In this document: positions 1 through 7,708 of the stretch, piece after piece
Numbering within the stretch: position 1 is the stretch's first letter
Layout of the letters: each line of letters starts with the position of its first letter
Source of the DNA: Bacteroidaceae bacterium
GTDB taxonomy: Bacteria; Bacteroidota; Bacteroidia; Bacteroidales; Bacteroidaceae
Assembly: GCA_017631315.1 (NCBI GenBank)
Contig: JAGBTN010000016.1
Coordinates: 149,098-213,097 of the forward strand
Reading direction: 5' to 3'
Length of the DNA: 64,000 nucleotides
Position numbers and translations under genes: made by a program
The notes under the pieces: model-generated
What the model was told of the DNA's origin: nothing
Databases searched by the model: none
The model's input: the letters and a program-made list of their open reading frames with translations, nothing else

Positions 1-174
1 TTTACGAGCAACAAAAAAATATAGCATTGTCTTGTTCTCATAAAACTTCTTGACCATCTCAGTCTTGCCAATACGACGTCTTCCCGTAATGATAGTAAAT
101 TGAGCTACCTCATGAGACACTTCCTCAATTTCTCTAAGTTTTTCAAACTCTTGTTCTCTATCAAAAAATCTCAT
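1..174 (-). CDS. ATP-binding protein, N-terminal part (AAA/archaeal-type ATPase family)
   Basis: This is the first 58 codons of a minus-strand gene that runs off the left edge. The start ATG is at 172-174. The protein opens with MRFFDREQEFEKL, the usual entry of the 'ATP-binding protein' family (COG1672-like). It continues to a Walker A loop, GRRRIGKT, at residues 31-38. These ATPases often carry a C-terminal nuclease-like domain and are common in Bacteroidales accessory DNA, where most have no known role. A TACTTTTG box lies 53 bp upstream and could be its promoter. The family call rests on the N-terminus only. Confidence 0.85.
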   Translation of the reverse strand, partial: MRFFDREQEFEKLREIEEVSHEVAQFTIITGRRRIGKTEMVKKFYENKTMLYFFVARK

Positions 175-503
175 ATCTATAAGCCTTATCGTAATACCCA
201 TTACCGTAACAGCGGTTACGATGATGCAAAAGTACAAATAATTTTGTCATTAGTGCAACAAATCCGTAGTTTTTATAGATGTTGCAGTAAATAAGTATCT
301 CCAGCACCCAAAATATCGGTCTCATATCGGAGACGAAACCACGTGAAAGACAACAGAGAGTAAGCATTAGCCATGCTTGTCTCCGACAAACCAACCTTAG
401 TAAAATGTCGGAGACTTTGACTGGCTGCATTCATTTGTTTTGATGACGCCAATGGGAATCTGTTTCTGCTTTGCCATGCAAACCCAGCTGCAACGCCCCA
501 CAC
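175..503. other. Non-coding stretch with short inverted repeats
   Basis: No gene is supported here. Positions 227-234 read TACTTTTG on the minus strand, a possible -7 box for the ATPase gene. An inverted repeat CGTAAC/GTTACG lies at 205-220 in the 5' leader of that gene. A second perfect 10-bp inverted repeat, GTCTCCGACA/TGTCGGAGAC, sits at 379-388 and 406-415, and a further TCGGAGAC copy is at 327-334. Their function is unknown. Confidence 0.5.
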
Positions 504-626
504 CAGTTGGGCATGTGGCGTGTGAACGGCCAGATGCCACACATCGACGCATGGTACGAAGCCTACGGCATCACAGAATCCGACCCCATGTATCTGCCAA
601 AAGAGAAGCGCGTCAACATCTGGTAA
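504..626 (+). pseudogene. Remnant of an M13 family metallopeptidase C-terminus
   Basis: The frame 504-626 encodes 40 residues and a stop. It contains LGMWRVNGQMPHIDAWYEAY and ends in KEKRVNIW. This matches the extreme C-terminus of neprilysin-like M13 endopeptidases, where a conserved RVNG segment is followed by a 'Y(E/K)AF' helix and a final 'RVxIW'. Nothing similar is readable upstream: the frame hits TGA codons at 441 and 444, and the HExxH and ExxxD zinc motifs are absent. It is therefore a decayed tail, probably left when neighbouring DNA was inserted or deleted. The downstream terminator at 660-688 probably belonged to the intact gene. Confidence 0.72.
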
Positions 627-659
627 ACGCACCTTCCCACACATAAAAAACACACTTAA

Positions 660-688
660 AAGTCCCTCTGATTTTGAGGGACTTTTTT
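660..688 (+). terminator. Rho-independent terminator
   Basis: An 8-bp stem AGTCCCTC/GAGGGACT with a TGATTTT-type loop is followed directly by TTTTTT. It lies 34 bp after the M13 relic stop. Confidence 0.85.
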
Positions 689-699
689 GCATCGAAAAA

Positions 700-787
700 C
701 TACACGTGTATAAATCGCAAACTTCACGTGTAAAGATGCCCAACTTCACGTGTGTAAATGGCAAACTTCACGTGTGTAGTTTTTCGT
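700..787. repeat. 22-bp-period intergenic repeat array A (4 units)
   Basis: Four units start at 700, 722, 744 and 766, an exact 22-bp spacing. Each carries a CACGTGT core and a GGCAAA- or CCCAA-type linker. The array is bounded by a 13-bp terminal inverted repeat, CGAAAAACTACAC at 693-705 and its complement at 774-786. It belongs to the same family as the arrays at 12085, 17568, 26515, 40083 and 47024. Confidence 0.85.
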
Positions 788-884
788 CCTCACGTTAGGC
801 CTCATTTTCCCTGCCTTTGAACATCCGGAGATTACCATGACGTCAAAAACCATATTTCTTGTTTCTTTTTGCCACAAGAATTCT

Positions 885-912
885 TTTGTTTCAATTTCTT
901 TTGCTAAATTTG
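885..912 (+). promoter_or_regulatory. Possible Bacteroidetes promoter upstream of the structured element
   Basis: TAAATTTG at 905-912 fits the TAnnTTTG -7 consensus. TTTG at 885-888 could be the -33 box, but the 16-bp gap is shorter than the usual 19-21. It would drive transcription into the element at 1002-1264 and the operon behind it. Confidence 0.4.
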
Positions 913-1001
913 TAACGTCCTACGCCGAAATGTGCACACCGGTGCGCATGGGTGGGGTGGGACAAGACATAATGAAAGGCGTTTACTACGCTTTGGTTTT
1001 G

Positions 1002-1264
1002 ACACCTTGAAATCGTAGGAAAATTTCAAATTGTCTGTCAAGAACAAAGCAACGGTGAATGCCCCGTGGGTATGTTATATGCATGCCTCACTTTGCTGTA
1101 CAGCCATTGGTGTATCCTTATACCATTGACGTTTGTCGGTATTGTGGTGGTTTTATATACATATCGGCGTGGGGTTCGGCGTTGCTCGTTTCGACAGACA
1201 GGGCAATTTCCTACGAGCCTCAAGGTGTGAAGCGAGCGACAGTGCAGGGCTTCACGTCTTTTTT
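1002..1264 (+). ncRNA. Candidate structured RNA upstream of the methyltransferase operon
   Basis: Two distant arms pair in register. ACACCTTGA (1002-1010) pairs with 1220-1228, TCGTAGGAAA (1013-1022) with 1207-1216, and TGTCTGTC (1032-1039) with 1193-1200. Further in, AGCAACG (1048-1054) pairs with 1180-1186, GAA and CCCC (1057-1065) with 1171-1177, and TATGT (1071-1075) with 1159-1163. The result is a rod of more than 40 base pairs with small internal loops around a 74-nt apical region, which holds the palindrome GCTGTACAGC at 1095-1104. A terminator-like hairpin follows at once (GTGAAGC 1227-1233, GCTTCAC 1249-1255, then a T-rich run). No convincing protein is encoded. It could instead be two diverged inverted copies of a repeat. 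No RNA family was recognised. Confidence 0.5.
1227..1264 (+). terminator. Terminator-like hairpin ending the structured element
   Basis: A 7-bp stem GTGAAGC/GCTTCAC with a 15-nt loop is followed by GTCTTTTTT. It lies about 75 bp before the first methyltransferase-like gene, so it could end a separate short transcript or attenuate the operon. Confidence 0.6.
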
Positions 1265-1327
1265 ATGTCTAAAAAGTTACTTACTTAATAAACTTAGCGG
1301 TTGCCGTAGTCCTCTTCCGTAAAATTA

Positions 1328-1336
1328 GAAGGAGGG
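1328..1336 (+). promoter_or_regulatory. Strong Shine-Dalgarno sequence before a GTG start
   Basis: GAAGGAGGG lies 3 bp before the GTG at 1340. It is a near-perfect match to the anti-Shine-Dalgarno sequence, unusual in Bacteroidales, where such sites are generally weak or absent. It fixes the start of the next gene. Confidence 0.7.
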
Positions 1337-1339
1337 ACT

Positions 1340-2020
1340 GTGTCGGCAACCAAACAAGAATCTTCACAAATCAAATCGAAAGAGCGAGTCTCCCTGCACG
1401 GCGAAGTGTTTACTGCCGAGCGGGAAGTAAACGCCATGCTCGATCTTGTGGCAAGCGAATGTCTTCGTCCCGATTCCCGTTTCCTGGAACCGGCTTGTGG
1501 CGACGGCAATTTCCTTTCTGCCATTCTCAAACGCAAACTCACCGAACTGAGGCGCAAGTACAAAAAGAGTCCACACGACTATGAGAAAATGGCTATTGTG
1601 GCTATTGGTAGTCTTTATGGTGTGGACATCATGAACGACAATGTCATTGCATGCCGAGAACGCTTGTTTGGCATCTGGGATGCTGAGTATACCTGTCATT
1701 GCAAGGGTGAAACATCAGACGAGACGCGCGAGGCTGCCCGTTTCATCATCAGCCGAAACATCATCAACGGCAATGCACTGACGCTGATGTGCGTGGACTC
1801 TGTGGGCAAAGATACAAAAGCCCCTATTGTCTTTTCCGAATGGACATTGATAGGTGGCACGCAGATGCAGCGTTCCGACTACACCATGACAGACCTCCTG
1901 CTCTACAGCGAGGAGGGCACACTCTTTGCCGCCCTTACCGAGGAGCAGAAGGAGGAAGGCGGAGTATTCCTGAGAAGATACATTACCCACTATAAAAAGG
2001 TACAAGAGTATGGAGAATAA
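1340..2020 (+). CDS. Methyltransferase-like protein, Rossmann fold without NPPY motif
   Basis: The 226-residue protein resembles the front half of N6-adenine DNA methyltransferases of restriction systems. HGEVFTAEREVNAMLDLV (about residues 20-37) is the usual lead-in helix. LEPACGDGNFL (49-59) is the AdoMet-binding motif I, and LYGVDIMNDNV is a motif II-like strand. The catalytic motif IV (D/N-P-P-Y/F) is missing: the corresponding region reads IVFSEWTLIGG, and the protein stops soon after. It is probably not an active methylase alone and may be a partner subunit of the next gene, which it overlaps by 11 bp. The start is GTG, chosen for the strong Shine-Dalgarno site. Its role is inferred. 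Confidence 0.75.
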   Translation: MSATKQESSQIKSKERVSLHGEVFTAEREVNAMLDLVASECLRPDSRFLEPACGDGNFLSAILKRKLTELRRKYKKSPHDYEKMAIVAIGSLYGVDIMNDNVIACRERLFGIWDAEYTCHCKGETSDETREAARFIISRNIINGNALTLMCVDSVGKDTKAPIVFSEWTLIGGTQMQRSDYTMTDLLLYSEEGTLFAALTEEQKEEGGVFLRRYITHYKKVQEYGE

Positions 2021-3542
2021 TTTGTTTCAAAGCGTTTATAATCCCGACGTCCTTTCGTGCATTGCCAATCTTAGCAACGATGAGGTGTTCACCCCTCCCG
2101 AATTGGCAAACAAGATTATTGACATGCTCCCACAGGAGTTGTTCGAGAATCCCGACACCACGTTCCTCGATCCTTGTTGCAAGAGTGGAGTTTTCTTGCG
2201 TGAGATTGCCAAACGATTGATTAAAGGACTTGAACAACAGATTCCCGACCTTGAAAAGCGTATAGAGCATATATTCTCAAAGCAGTTGTTTGGTATTGCC
2301 ATTACGGAACTGACCAGCCTGTTGGCTCGACGCAGTGTGTATTGCAGCAAGTTCCCGAGCAGTGAGTTTTCTGCATATCAGTTCCCCGAGGACAAGCCAC
2401 AGGGCAATATCATCTTCCAGCGCATAAAGCACAAATGGTATAACGGCAAATGTATCTATTGCGGTGCTTCGCAAAGCGAGTACGACCGTGGTAACGAACT
2501 TGAGACTCACGCATATCAATTTATCCACAACATAGACGTAAAGAAACTTTTCAATATGAAATTCGATGTGATTATAGGCAACCCACCGTATCAATTACAA
2601 GTGAATGAAAGTGGTAAGGGTTTAGGTGCAATTCCTCTGTATAACAAGTTTGTTGAACAGGCGATGAAACTTCAACCTCAATATCTAACTATGATTATTC
2701 CATCGCGATGGTTCGCTGGCGGTGTAGGTCTTGATAAATTCAGACATAACATGTTATCAGATAAAAGAATTCGTAAAATTGTAGATTATACAGATTCTAA
2801 GGAATGCTTTCCTGGAGTTGATTTAAATGGTGGTGCTTGTTATTTTCTATGGGATTCGTCTTATAATGGTGATTGTGATTTTACGAATATAACTAATAGA
2901 GTTTCGAGTAGTGCAATCAGAAATCTGAATGAATTTGATGTTTTTCTTCGTAGGAATGAGGCTGTAAGTATTGTACACAAAGTGTTATCATTTAATGAAA
3001 CAATGTTATCCAAAGAAGGAGGATGTAGCCCACAAACTCCATATGGATTACTTTCTACTTTTATTGGTAATACAAAGCGTATGCATAATGACGAACTTGA
3101 AGTATTAAGTAGCAAGGGATGGATGTATATAGAAAGAAATGCTATAACAAAAGGAGTAGATAGTATTGGGAAATATAAAACTTTAATTTCTAAGCTATCC
3201 TGCGAACATGCTGGTAATCCAGATAAGAATGGTATGTACCGAGTTTTGAGTCGAATGGAAACTCTTAAACCAAATCAAATATGCACGCAATCGTACTTAA
3301 TATTATGCCCGACAAATACAGAAATAGAAAGTCAAAACCTACACACTTATTTAAGAACAAAGTTTGTTCGTTTCCTGATATTGCAGACATTAGTAGGAAT
3401 GAATATATCTATTAGCAATTTCAAATTTGTTCCATGGCTTAATTATAAAGAGACATGGACAGATGAAAAACTATACGCCAAATACGGATTAACAGATGAA
3501 GAGATTGCCTTTATCGAATCAATGATACGTCCAATGGAGTGA
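2010..3542 (+). CDS. N6-adenine DNA methyltransferase (Eco57I/type II-III like)
   Basis: This 510-residue modification enzyme has EVFTPPELANKIIDML (25-40), motif I FLDPCCKSGVFL (52-63) and the catalytic motif IV FDVIIGNPPYQL, with NPPY at 191-194. Between motifs I and IV a CIYC pair (148-151) followed by two histidines (about 167 and 173) suggests a small zinc site. The C-terminal 300 residues would be the target-recognition part. Base composition changes sharply just after NPPY, near position 2590: the first 190 codons are near 50% GC and the rest is much more AT-rich. This fits exchange of the recognition domain. It should protect host DNA from the nuclease-helicase encoded at 4012. The sequence specificity cannot be read. 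Confidence 0.85.
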   Translation: MENNLFQSVYNPDVLSCIANLSNDEVFTPPELANKIIDMLPQELFENPDTTFLDPCCKSGVFLREIAKRLIKGLEQQIPDLEKRIEHIFSKQLFGIAITELTSLLARRSVYCSKFPSSEFSAYQFPEDKPQGNIIFQRIKHKWYNGKCIYCGASQSEYDRGNELETHAYQFIHNIDVKKLFNMKFDVIIGNPPYQLQVNESGKGLGAIPLYNKFVEQAMKLQPQYLTMIIPSRWFAGGVGLDKFRHNMLSDKRIRKIVDYTDSKECFPGVDLNGGACYFLWDSSYNGDCDFTNITNRVSSSAIRNLNEFDVFLRRNEAVSIVHKVLSFNETMLSKEGGCSPQTPYGLLSTFIGNTKRMHNDELEVLSSKGWMYIERNAITKGVDSIGKYKTLISKLSCEHAGNPDKNGMYRVLSRMETLKPNQICTQSYLILCPTNTEIESQNLHTYLRTKFVRFLILQTLVGMNISISNFKFVPWLNYKETWTDEKLYAKYGLTDEEIAFIESMIRPME

Positions 3543-3555
3543 CAAAATAAGCAGA

Positions 3556-4002
3556 ATGAATATGATAGAAGATTTTGTTTACGAATGGACAAAAAGAGCA
3601 GGACAAGAAGAAACAGGTTCTTTGTTTCAATTTGTATGTTATTATATTGCTTTTAACCATTTGTATAGTGGATATATATATAATGATGGTCGTAATTTGA
3701 GTGAATTGACTTCAATGAAAGAGTATATTAAGGAGGTAGTGAACAGTCGTAAATTTAATCCATATGAAAAGCTCTCCTCTGAGAGTGAACTTTTGAAAGG
3801 TGTTTACTCAGAGAAATTGAATAAGGTAACGAGTGAAATAAAACTCCAGAATAGAAATATTGAAGAATTGTTTACGAGTATTTATTATGTACGTTGTAAT
3901 CTTTTTCATGGTTCGAAATCAATGCATAGTGAGAGAAACAAAAAGTTAGTTCTTGATAGCTGTAAAGTTTTGAGTTCACTATTTGATGTTCTAAACGATT
4001 AA
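3556..4002 (+). CDS. HEPN-domain protein of the restriction-like operon
   Basis: A 148-residue, largely helical protein. Near the C-terminus it carries VRCNLFHGSK, in which R113 and H118 form the Rx4-6H signature of HEPN domains. Many HEPN proteins are metal-independent RNases that act in toxin-antitoxin, abortive infection and some restriction systems. It lies 13 bp after the methyltransferase and 9 bp before the helicase, so it is almost surely co-transcribed. It is very AT-rich, like the second half of the methyltransferase and unlike the helicase, which suggests it moved together with that recognition domain. The assignment rests on the motif and helical character only. Confidence 0.6.
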   Translation: MNMIEDFVYEWTKRAGQEETGSLFQFVCYYIAFNHLYSGYIYNDGRNLSELTSMKEYIKEVVNSRKFNPYEKLSSESELLKGVYSEKLNKVTSEIKLQNRNIEELFTSIYYVRCNLFHGSKSMHSERNKKLVLDSCKVLSSLFDVLND

Positions 4003-4011
4003 TCTTAGTTT

Positions 4012-6918
4012 ATGCCAAACAACTTCTTCCCCCAACGCCCAACCGTTACTCCAACCATCTATGCTTATCGGCTCCTTGGAGTTGATACGCACAAAGGCTA
4101 TCTGAAGGTTGGCTATACCGACCGCACCGCCAAGGAACGCATAGAGGAGCAGTTGCACACCAGCAAGGTGCAATACGAGATAGTGCTGGTTGAATCTGCC
4201 ATGACCAACGACGGTTCTTGCTTTATGGACAAGGATGTGCACAAGGTGCTTGAACGCAAAGGGTGTCGCAGGCTTAATCCGCTTGACAGGACAGACGAGT
4301 GGTTTAGGTGTACAGTCGCCGATGTAATGGCTGCAATCTTGTCGCTCCGCACAGGAACGGACAATGTGGACAGCAGGACACAGGACTTCGCCATGCGACC
4401 CGAGCAGTTTCGTGCTGTGGAGCAGACAAAAACGCATTTTGAACAGGCACTGAAGGAAGAACCCAACCGCATACCCAAGTTCCTATGGAATGCCAAGATG
4501 CGCTTCGGCAAGACCTTTGCCAGTTATCAGTTGGCAAAGAAGATGGGCTTGTCACGCATATTGATTCTTACATTTAAGCCCGCTGTTGAATCGGCTTGGC
4601 GTGAAGACCTTGTGTCGCACATGGACTTTGAAGGTTGGCAATATATCTCTAATAAAGATGCCAAAAACAACAACCTAAACATCGACCAAGAGTTCAAGCG
4701 TGCCGATAAGTCAAAGCCGATTGTCGTGTTTGGTTCGTTCCAAGACCTGCTTGGCACAAACGAAAGTGGCGGCATAAAGACAAAGAACGAATTCATCCAC
4801 TCCACCAACTGGGACTTGGTGATATTCGACGAATACCATTTCGGAGCTTGGAGGGAAAGGGCAAAAGAATTGTTCCAAAAAGAAGACGAAGAAGATGCCG
4901 TAGACTTTGATGCAGAGAAATATCAAAAGGAAGAAGCAAACAATGCCATAAACGAATCGTGGTTGCCAATCTCCACAAAGTATTATCTCTTCTTGTCGGG
5001 AACTCCGTTCCGTGCCATAAACAATGGTGAGTTTATCGAGGAGCAGATTTTCAACTGGACTTACAGCGATGAGCAACGAGCCAAAGCAGAATGGAAAGGG
5101 AGCGGTAACCCTTATCTCGCCTTGCCACGAATGGTAATGCTTACCTATCGTATGCCCGACGAGATACAAGAGGTTGCCAAGCAAGGCGAGTTTGATGAGT
5201 TCGACCTAAATCTGTTCTTTGCAGCAGAGGGCAAAGGAGAACAGGCTCGCTTCAAGTATGAGAATGAGGTGCAAAAGTGGTTAGACCTTATTCGTGGCGG
5301 TTACTTGCCTGCAAGTGTCGATGACTTGAAACTCGGACAAGACAAGCGGCCACCAATGCCGTTCAGCGACACAAGGTTGCTCAATGTGCTTTCGCATACA
5401 TTGTGGTTCCTGCCCAATGTGGCATCATGCTTTGCTATGGCAAACCTGTTGGCACAGAAGCAGAACAAATTCTACCACGACTATAAAGTGATAGTATGTG
5501 CAGGAACAGCAGCCGGCATCGGTCTTGACGCGCTGCACCCTGTTCAAGCCAACATGGGAGACCCATTGGAGACAAAGACCATTACGCTCACTTGCGGTAA
5601 ACTGACAACAGGTGTAACTGTGAAGCCCTGGACAGGAATCTTCATGCTCCGCAATCTGAAAAGCCCTGAAACCTATTTCCAGGCTGCATTCCGCGTGCAA
5701 AGCCCTTGGGAGGTGAAGAATGAAGAGGGAAGCAAAACCATAATGAAGAATGAGTGCTATGTGTTCGACTTTGCACTTGATAGAGCCTTGCGACAAATAT
5801 CCGACTACAGTTGCCGCTTGGATATAAACGAAAGCAATCCCGAAGCAAAGGTTGGCGAGTTCATAAAGTTCCTGCCTGTATTGGCTTACGACGGCAGCAG
5901 CATGAAAGAAGTCGATGCACAGGACATTCTTGATATTGCTTTGGCAGGCACATCGGCAACACTACTTGCAAAACGTTGGGAGTCGGCTCTGCTTGTCAAT
6001 GTAGATAACGACACTCTTAAACGCCTGCTTGCAAGCCCCGAAGCAATGAAAGCCTTGATGAATATAGAAGGCTTCCGAAACCTTAATAATGACCTCACTA
6101 CTATTATCAATAAATCGGAGGCTGTCAAGAAGGCGAAGAAAGAAAATCCTGACCCAACACCAAAGGAGAAGAAAGAACTTTCTGCCGAAGAGAAGGAAAT
6201 GAAGAGCAAACGCAAACAGATTCAAGAGAAACTGATAAAGTTTGCCACCCGAATTCCTGTATTTATGTACTTGACCGACTATCGTGAACGATGTCTTAAA
6301 GATGTTATCACGCAGTTAGAGCCCGGCTTGTTCAAAAAGGTTACAGGTTTGAGTGTAGAGGATTTCAATATGCTTTGCTCGCTTGGTGTATTCAACGCAC
6401 CATTGATGAATGACGCAATCTTCAAGTTCAAACGTTACGAGGATGCAAGCCTTACCTACACAGGCATTAACAAACATTCCAACGACGAGGTCGGCGGTTG
6501 GGACACAACCATACGCAGAACACAGTATGAAAAATTGTTCTACAATCAGCAATCATCAATGACCGCTATAGATTATAGTGCGTATTCCAGAAGTAACGAA
6601 CCCGTCGAGAACAAACGAACAGAGCAGCCAAGAATAGCAGTAAAGGTAGAACAGACTCAACCTGCGCCCATTATTCAACCACAACCGACAAAAACAACTG
6701 TTGCTGAAAGCGTTTCACAAGAGAAACAAACAGAGAATGACCTCGAAAGCAAATTAGAATCAATAGGCATTGACAGTACTGTTGTTCACAAGAAATTCGG
6801 GAAAGGAACGGTTGTAAAATTCAACAAGAACGAAAAGTTTATCCATATAAAATTTACTCTTGGCGAAAAGAAATTCATCTTCCCCGATGCTTTCCTGATG
6901 GGATTCTTGGAAATATAA
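4012..6918 (+). CDS. T5orf172 (GIY-YIG) nuclease-helicase fusion, restriction subunit candidate
   Basis: This 968-residue protein has three readable parts. Residues about 15-110 look like a T5orf172/GIY-YIG domain: IYAYRLL, GYLKVGYTDRTAKERIEE, a DVHKVL histidine and EWFRC. Residues about 125-620 form an SF2 helicase, with Walker A-like MRFGKTFAS (G166 K167 T168), the Walker B variant DEYH at 273-276 and the motif III-like LSGTPFRA. The last 45 residues (VVHKKFGKGTVV...) resemble the Tudor-like tail of UvrD/PcrA helicases. A charged, lysine-rich linker precedes that tail. Together with the methyltransferases it makes a plausible restriction subunit that translocates on DNA and cuts through the GIY-YIG domain. 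It has a host-like GC content. This is the fourth gene of the operon. Confidence 0.78.
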   Translation: MPNNFFPQRPTVTPTIYAYRLLGVDTHKGYLKVGYTDRTAKERIEEQLHTSKVQYEIVLVESAMTNDGSCFMDKDVHKVLERKGCRRLNPLDRTDEWFRCTVADVMAAILSLRTGTDNVDSRTQDFAMRPEQFRAVEQTKTHFEQALKEEPNRIPKFLWNAKMRFGKTFASYQLAKKMGLSRILILTFKPAVESAWREDLVSHMDFEGWQYISNKDAKNNNLNIDQEFKRADKSKPIVVFGSFQDLLGTNESGGIKTKNEFIHSTNWDLVIFDEYHFGAWRERAKELFQKEDEEDAVDFDAEKYQKEEANNAINESWLPISTKYYLFLSGTPFRAINNGEFIEEQIFNWTYSDEQRAKAEWKGSGNPYLALPRMVMLTYRMPDEIQEVAKQGEFDEFDLNLFFAAEGKGEQARFKYENEVQKWLDLIRGGYLPASVDDLKLGQDKRPPMPFSDTRLLNVLSHTLWFLPNVASCFAMANLLAQKQNKFYHDYKVIVCAGTAAGIGLDALHPVQANMGDPLETKTITLTCGKLTTGVTVKPWTGIFMLRNLKSPETYFQAAFRVQSPWEVKNEEGSKTIMKNECYVFDFALDRALRQISDYSCRLDINESNPEAKVGEFIKFLPVLAYDGSSMKEVDAQDILDIALAGTSATLLAKRWESALLVNVDNDTLKRLLASPEAMKALMNIEGFRNLNNDLTTIINKSEAVKKAKKENPDPTPKEKKELSAEEKEMKSKRKQIQEKLIKFATRIPVFMYLTDYRERCLKDVITQLEPGLFKKVTGLSVEDFNMLCSLGVFNAPLMNDAIFKFKRYEDASLTYTGINKHSNDEVGGWDTTIRRTQYEKLFYNQQSSMTAIDYSAYSRSNEPVENKRTEQPRIAVKVEQTQPAPIIQPQPTKTTVAESVSQEKQTENDLESKLESIGIDSTVVHKKFGKGTVVKFNKNEKFIHIKFTLGEKKFIFPDAFLMGFLEI

Positions 6919-6986
6919 AGATAATTCACATTATAATAATATAGATACAAGACAAGAAGGAATAATCTTAAATTCTCAACAAACAT

Positions 6987-7017
6987 TTTGCTATTTCGGG
7001 AAAATGTCGTAACTTTG
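6987..7017 (+). promoter_or_regulatory. Bacteroidetes promoter of rplY
   Basis: TTTG at 6987-6990 and TAACTTTG at 7010-7017 are separated by 19 bp, an excellent match to the TTTG-N19-21-TAnnTTTG consensus. It leaves a 5' leader of about 70 bp before rplY. Confidence 0.85.
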
Positions 7018-7094
7018 CCGCGCTTTTTAGCCGTGTGATGGCGAATTAAGCACAGAAAACTTAATTTATAGTAACACAAAAACATTTAAACACA

Positions 7095-7685
7095 ATGAAA
7101 AGTATTGACGTAAAAGGTACAGCCCGCACCGCTACCGGTAAGAAGGCTTGTCGCGACATCCGCAAGGCTGGCGCAGTTCCCTGCAACCTCTATGGCGAAG
7201 CTATGGAAAACGGTAAGCCCGCTGCTCTGAGCTTCACTGCTACTCAGGAAGAACTCCGCAAGCTCGTTTACTCTCCCGACATCTACAGCGTAAACCTCAA
7301 CATCGACGGCAAAGAGTGCAAGGCTATCATGAAGGAGCTCCAGTTCCACCCCGTAACTGACCGCCTGCTCCACGTTGACTTCTATGAAATCACCGAGACT
7401 AAGCCCATCGTAATGGAAGTTCCCATTAAGTTGAACGGTTTGGCTGAAGGTGTGAAGGCTGGTGGTAAGCTCGCTGCAAGCGTACGCAAACTTAAGGTTC
7501 GCGCTCCCTATACAGCAATTCCCGAGCACCTCAACATCGACGTTACCAACCTCGGCTTGGGTAAAACCATCAAGGTTGCTGAACTCAGCTTCGAGGGCCT
7601 CGAAATGGTTACCAGTCCCAGCGTTGTTGTTTGCCAGGTTAAGATGACCAGAAGCGCAAGAAGTGCTGCTTCTAAGAGCGAATAA
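7095..7685 (+). CDS. rplY: 50S ribosomal protein L25 / Ctc
   Basis: A 196-residue long form of L25 (TL5/Ctc type). The N-terminal 90 residues are the 5S rRNA-binding L25 domain, starting [20 protein letters not shown]. The C-terminal half is the beta-rich TL5 domain, ending in a lysine/serine-rich tail. It binds 5S rRNA in the central protuberance of the large subunit. Codon use is strongly biased (CTC/CTG Leu, CCC Pro), as expected for a ribosomal protein, which makes it a reference for host codon preference. It heads the gene run rplY-pth-pepT-S4-dnaG. Confidence 0.97.
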   Translation: MKSIDVKGTARTATGKKACRDIRKAGAVPCNLYGEAMENGKPAALSFTATQEELRKLVYSPDIYSVNLNIDGKECKAIMKELQFHPVTDRLLHVDFYEITETKPIVMEVPIKLNGLAEGVKAGGKLAASVRKLKVRAPYTAIPEHLNIDVTNLGLGKTIKVAELSFEGLEMVTSPSVVVCQVKMTRSARSAASKSE

Positions 7686-7708
7686 TCTGCCGCAAGAAAA
7701 GACATAGA

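Noticed and set aside
700-787. Array A as a CRISPR
   Set aside because: The period is 22 bp with no unique spacers long enough for CRISPR, the units vary, and no cas genes are present.
1038-1223. Minus-strand frame in the same element
   Set aside because: It is a mirror of the inverted repeat with no recognisable protein.
1059-1322. Open frame of 87 residues upstream of the methyltransferase genes
   Set aside because: It lies in the self-complementary element, has no family resemblance and no initiation signal.
2010-6918. A BREX or type I restriction system
   Set aside because: No PglX/PglZ/BrxC or HsdS-like specificity gene is present. The helicase carries T5orf172 rather than an HsdR nuclease.
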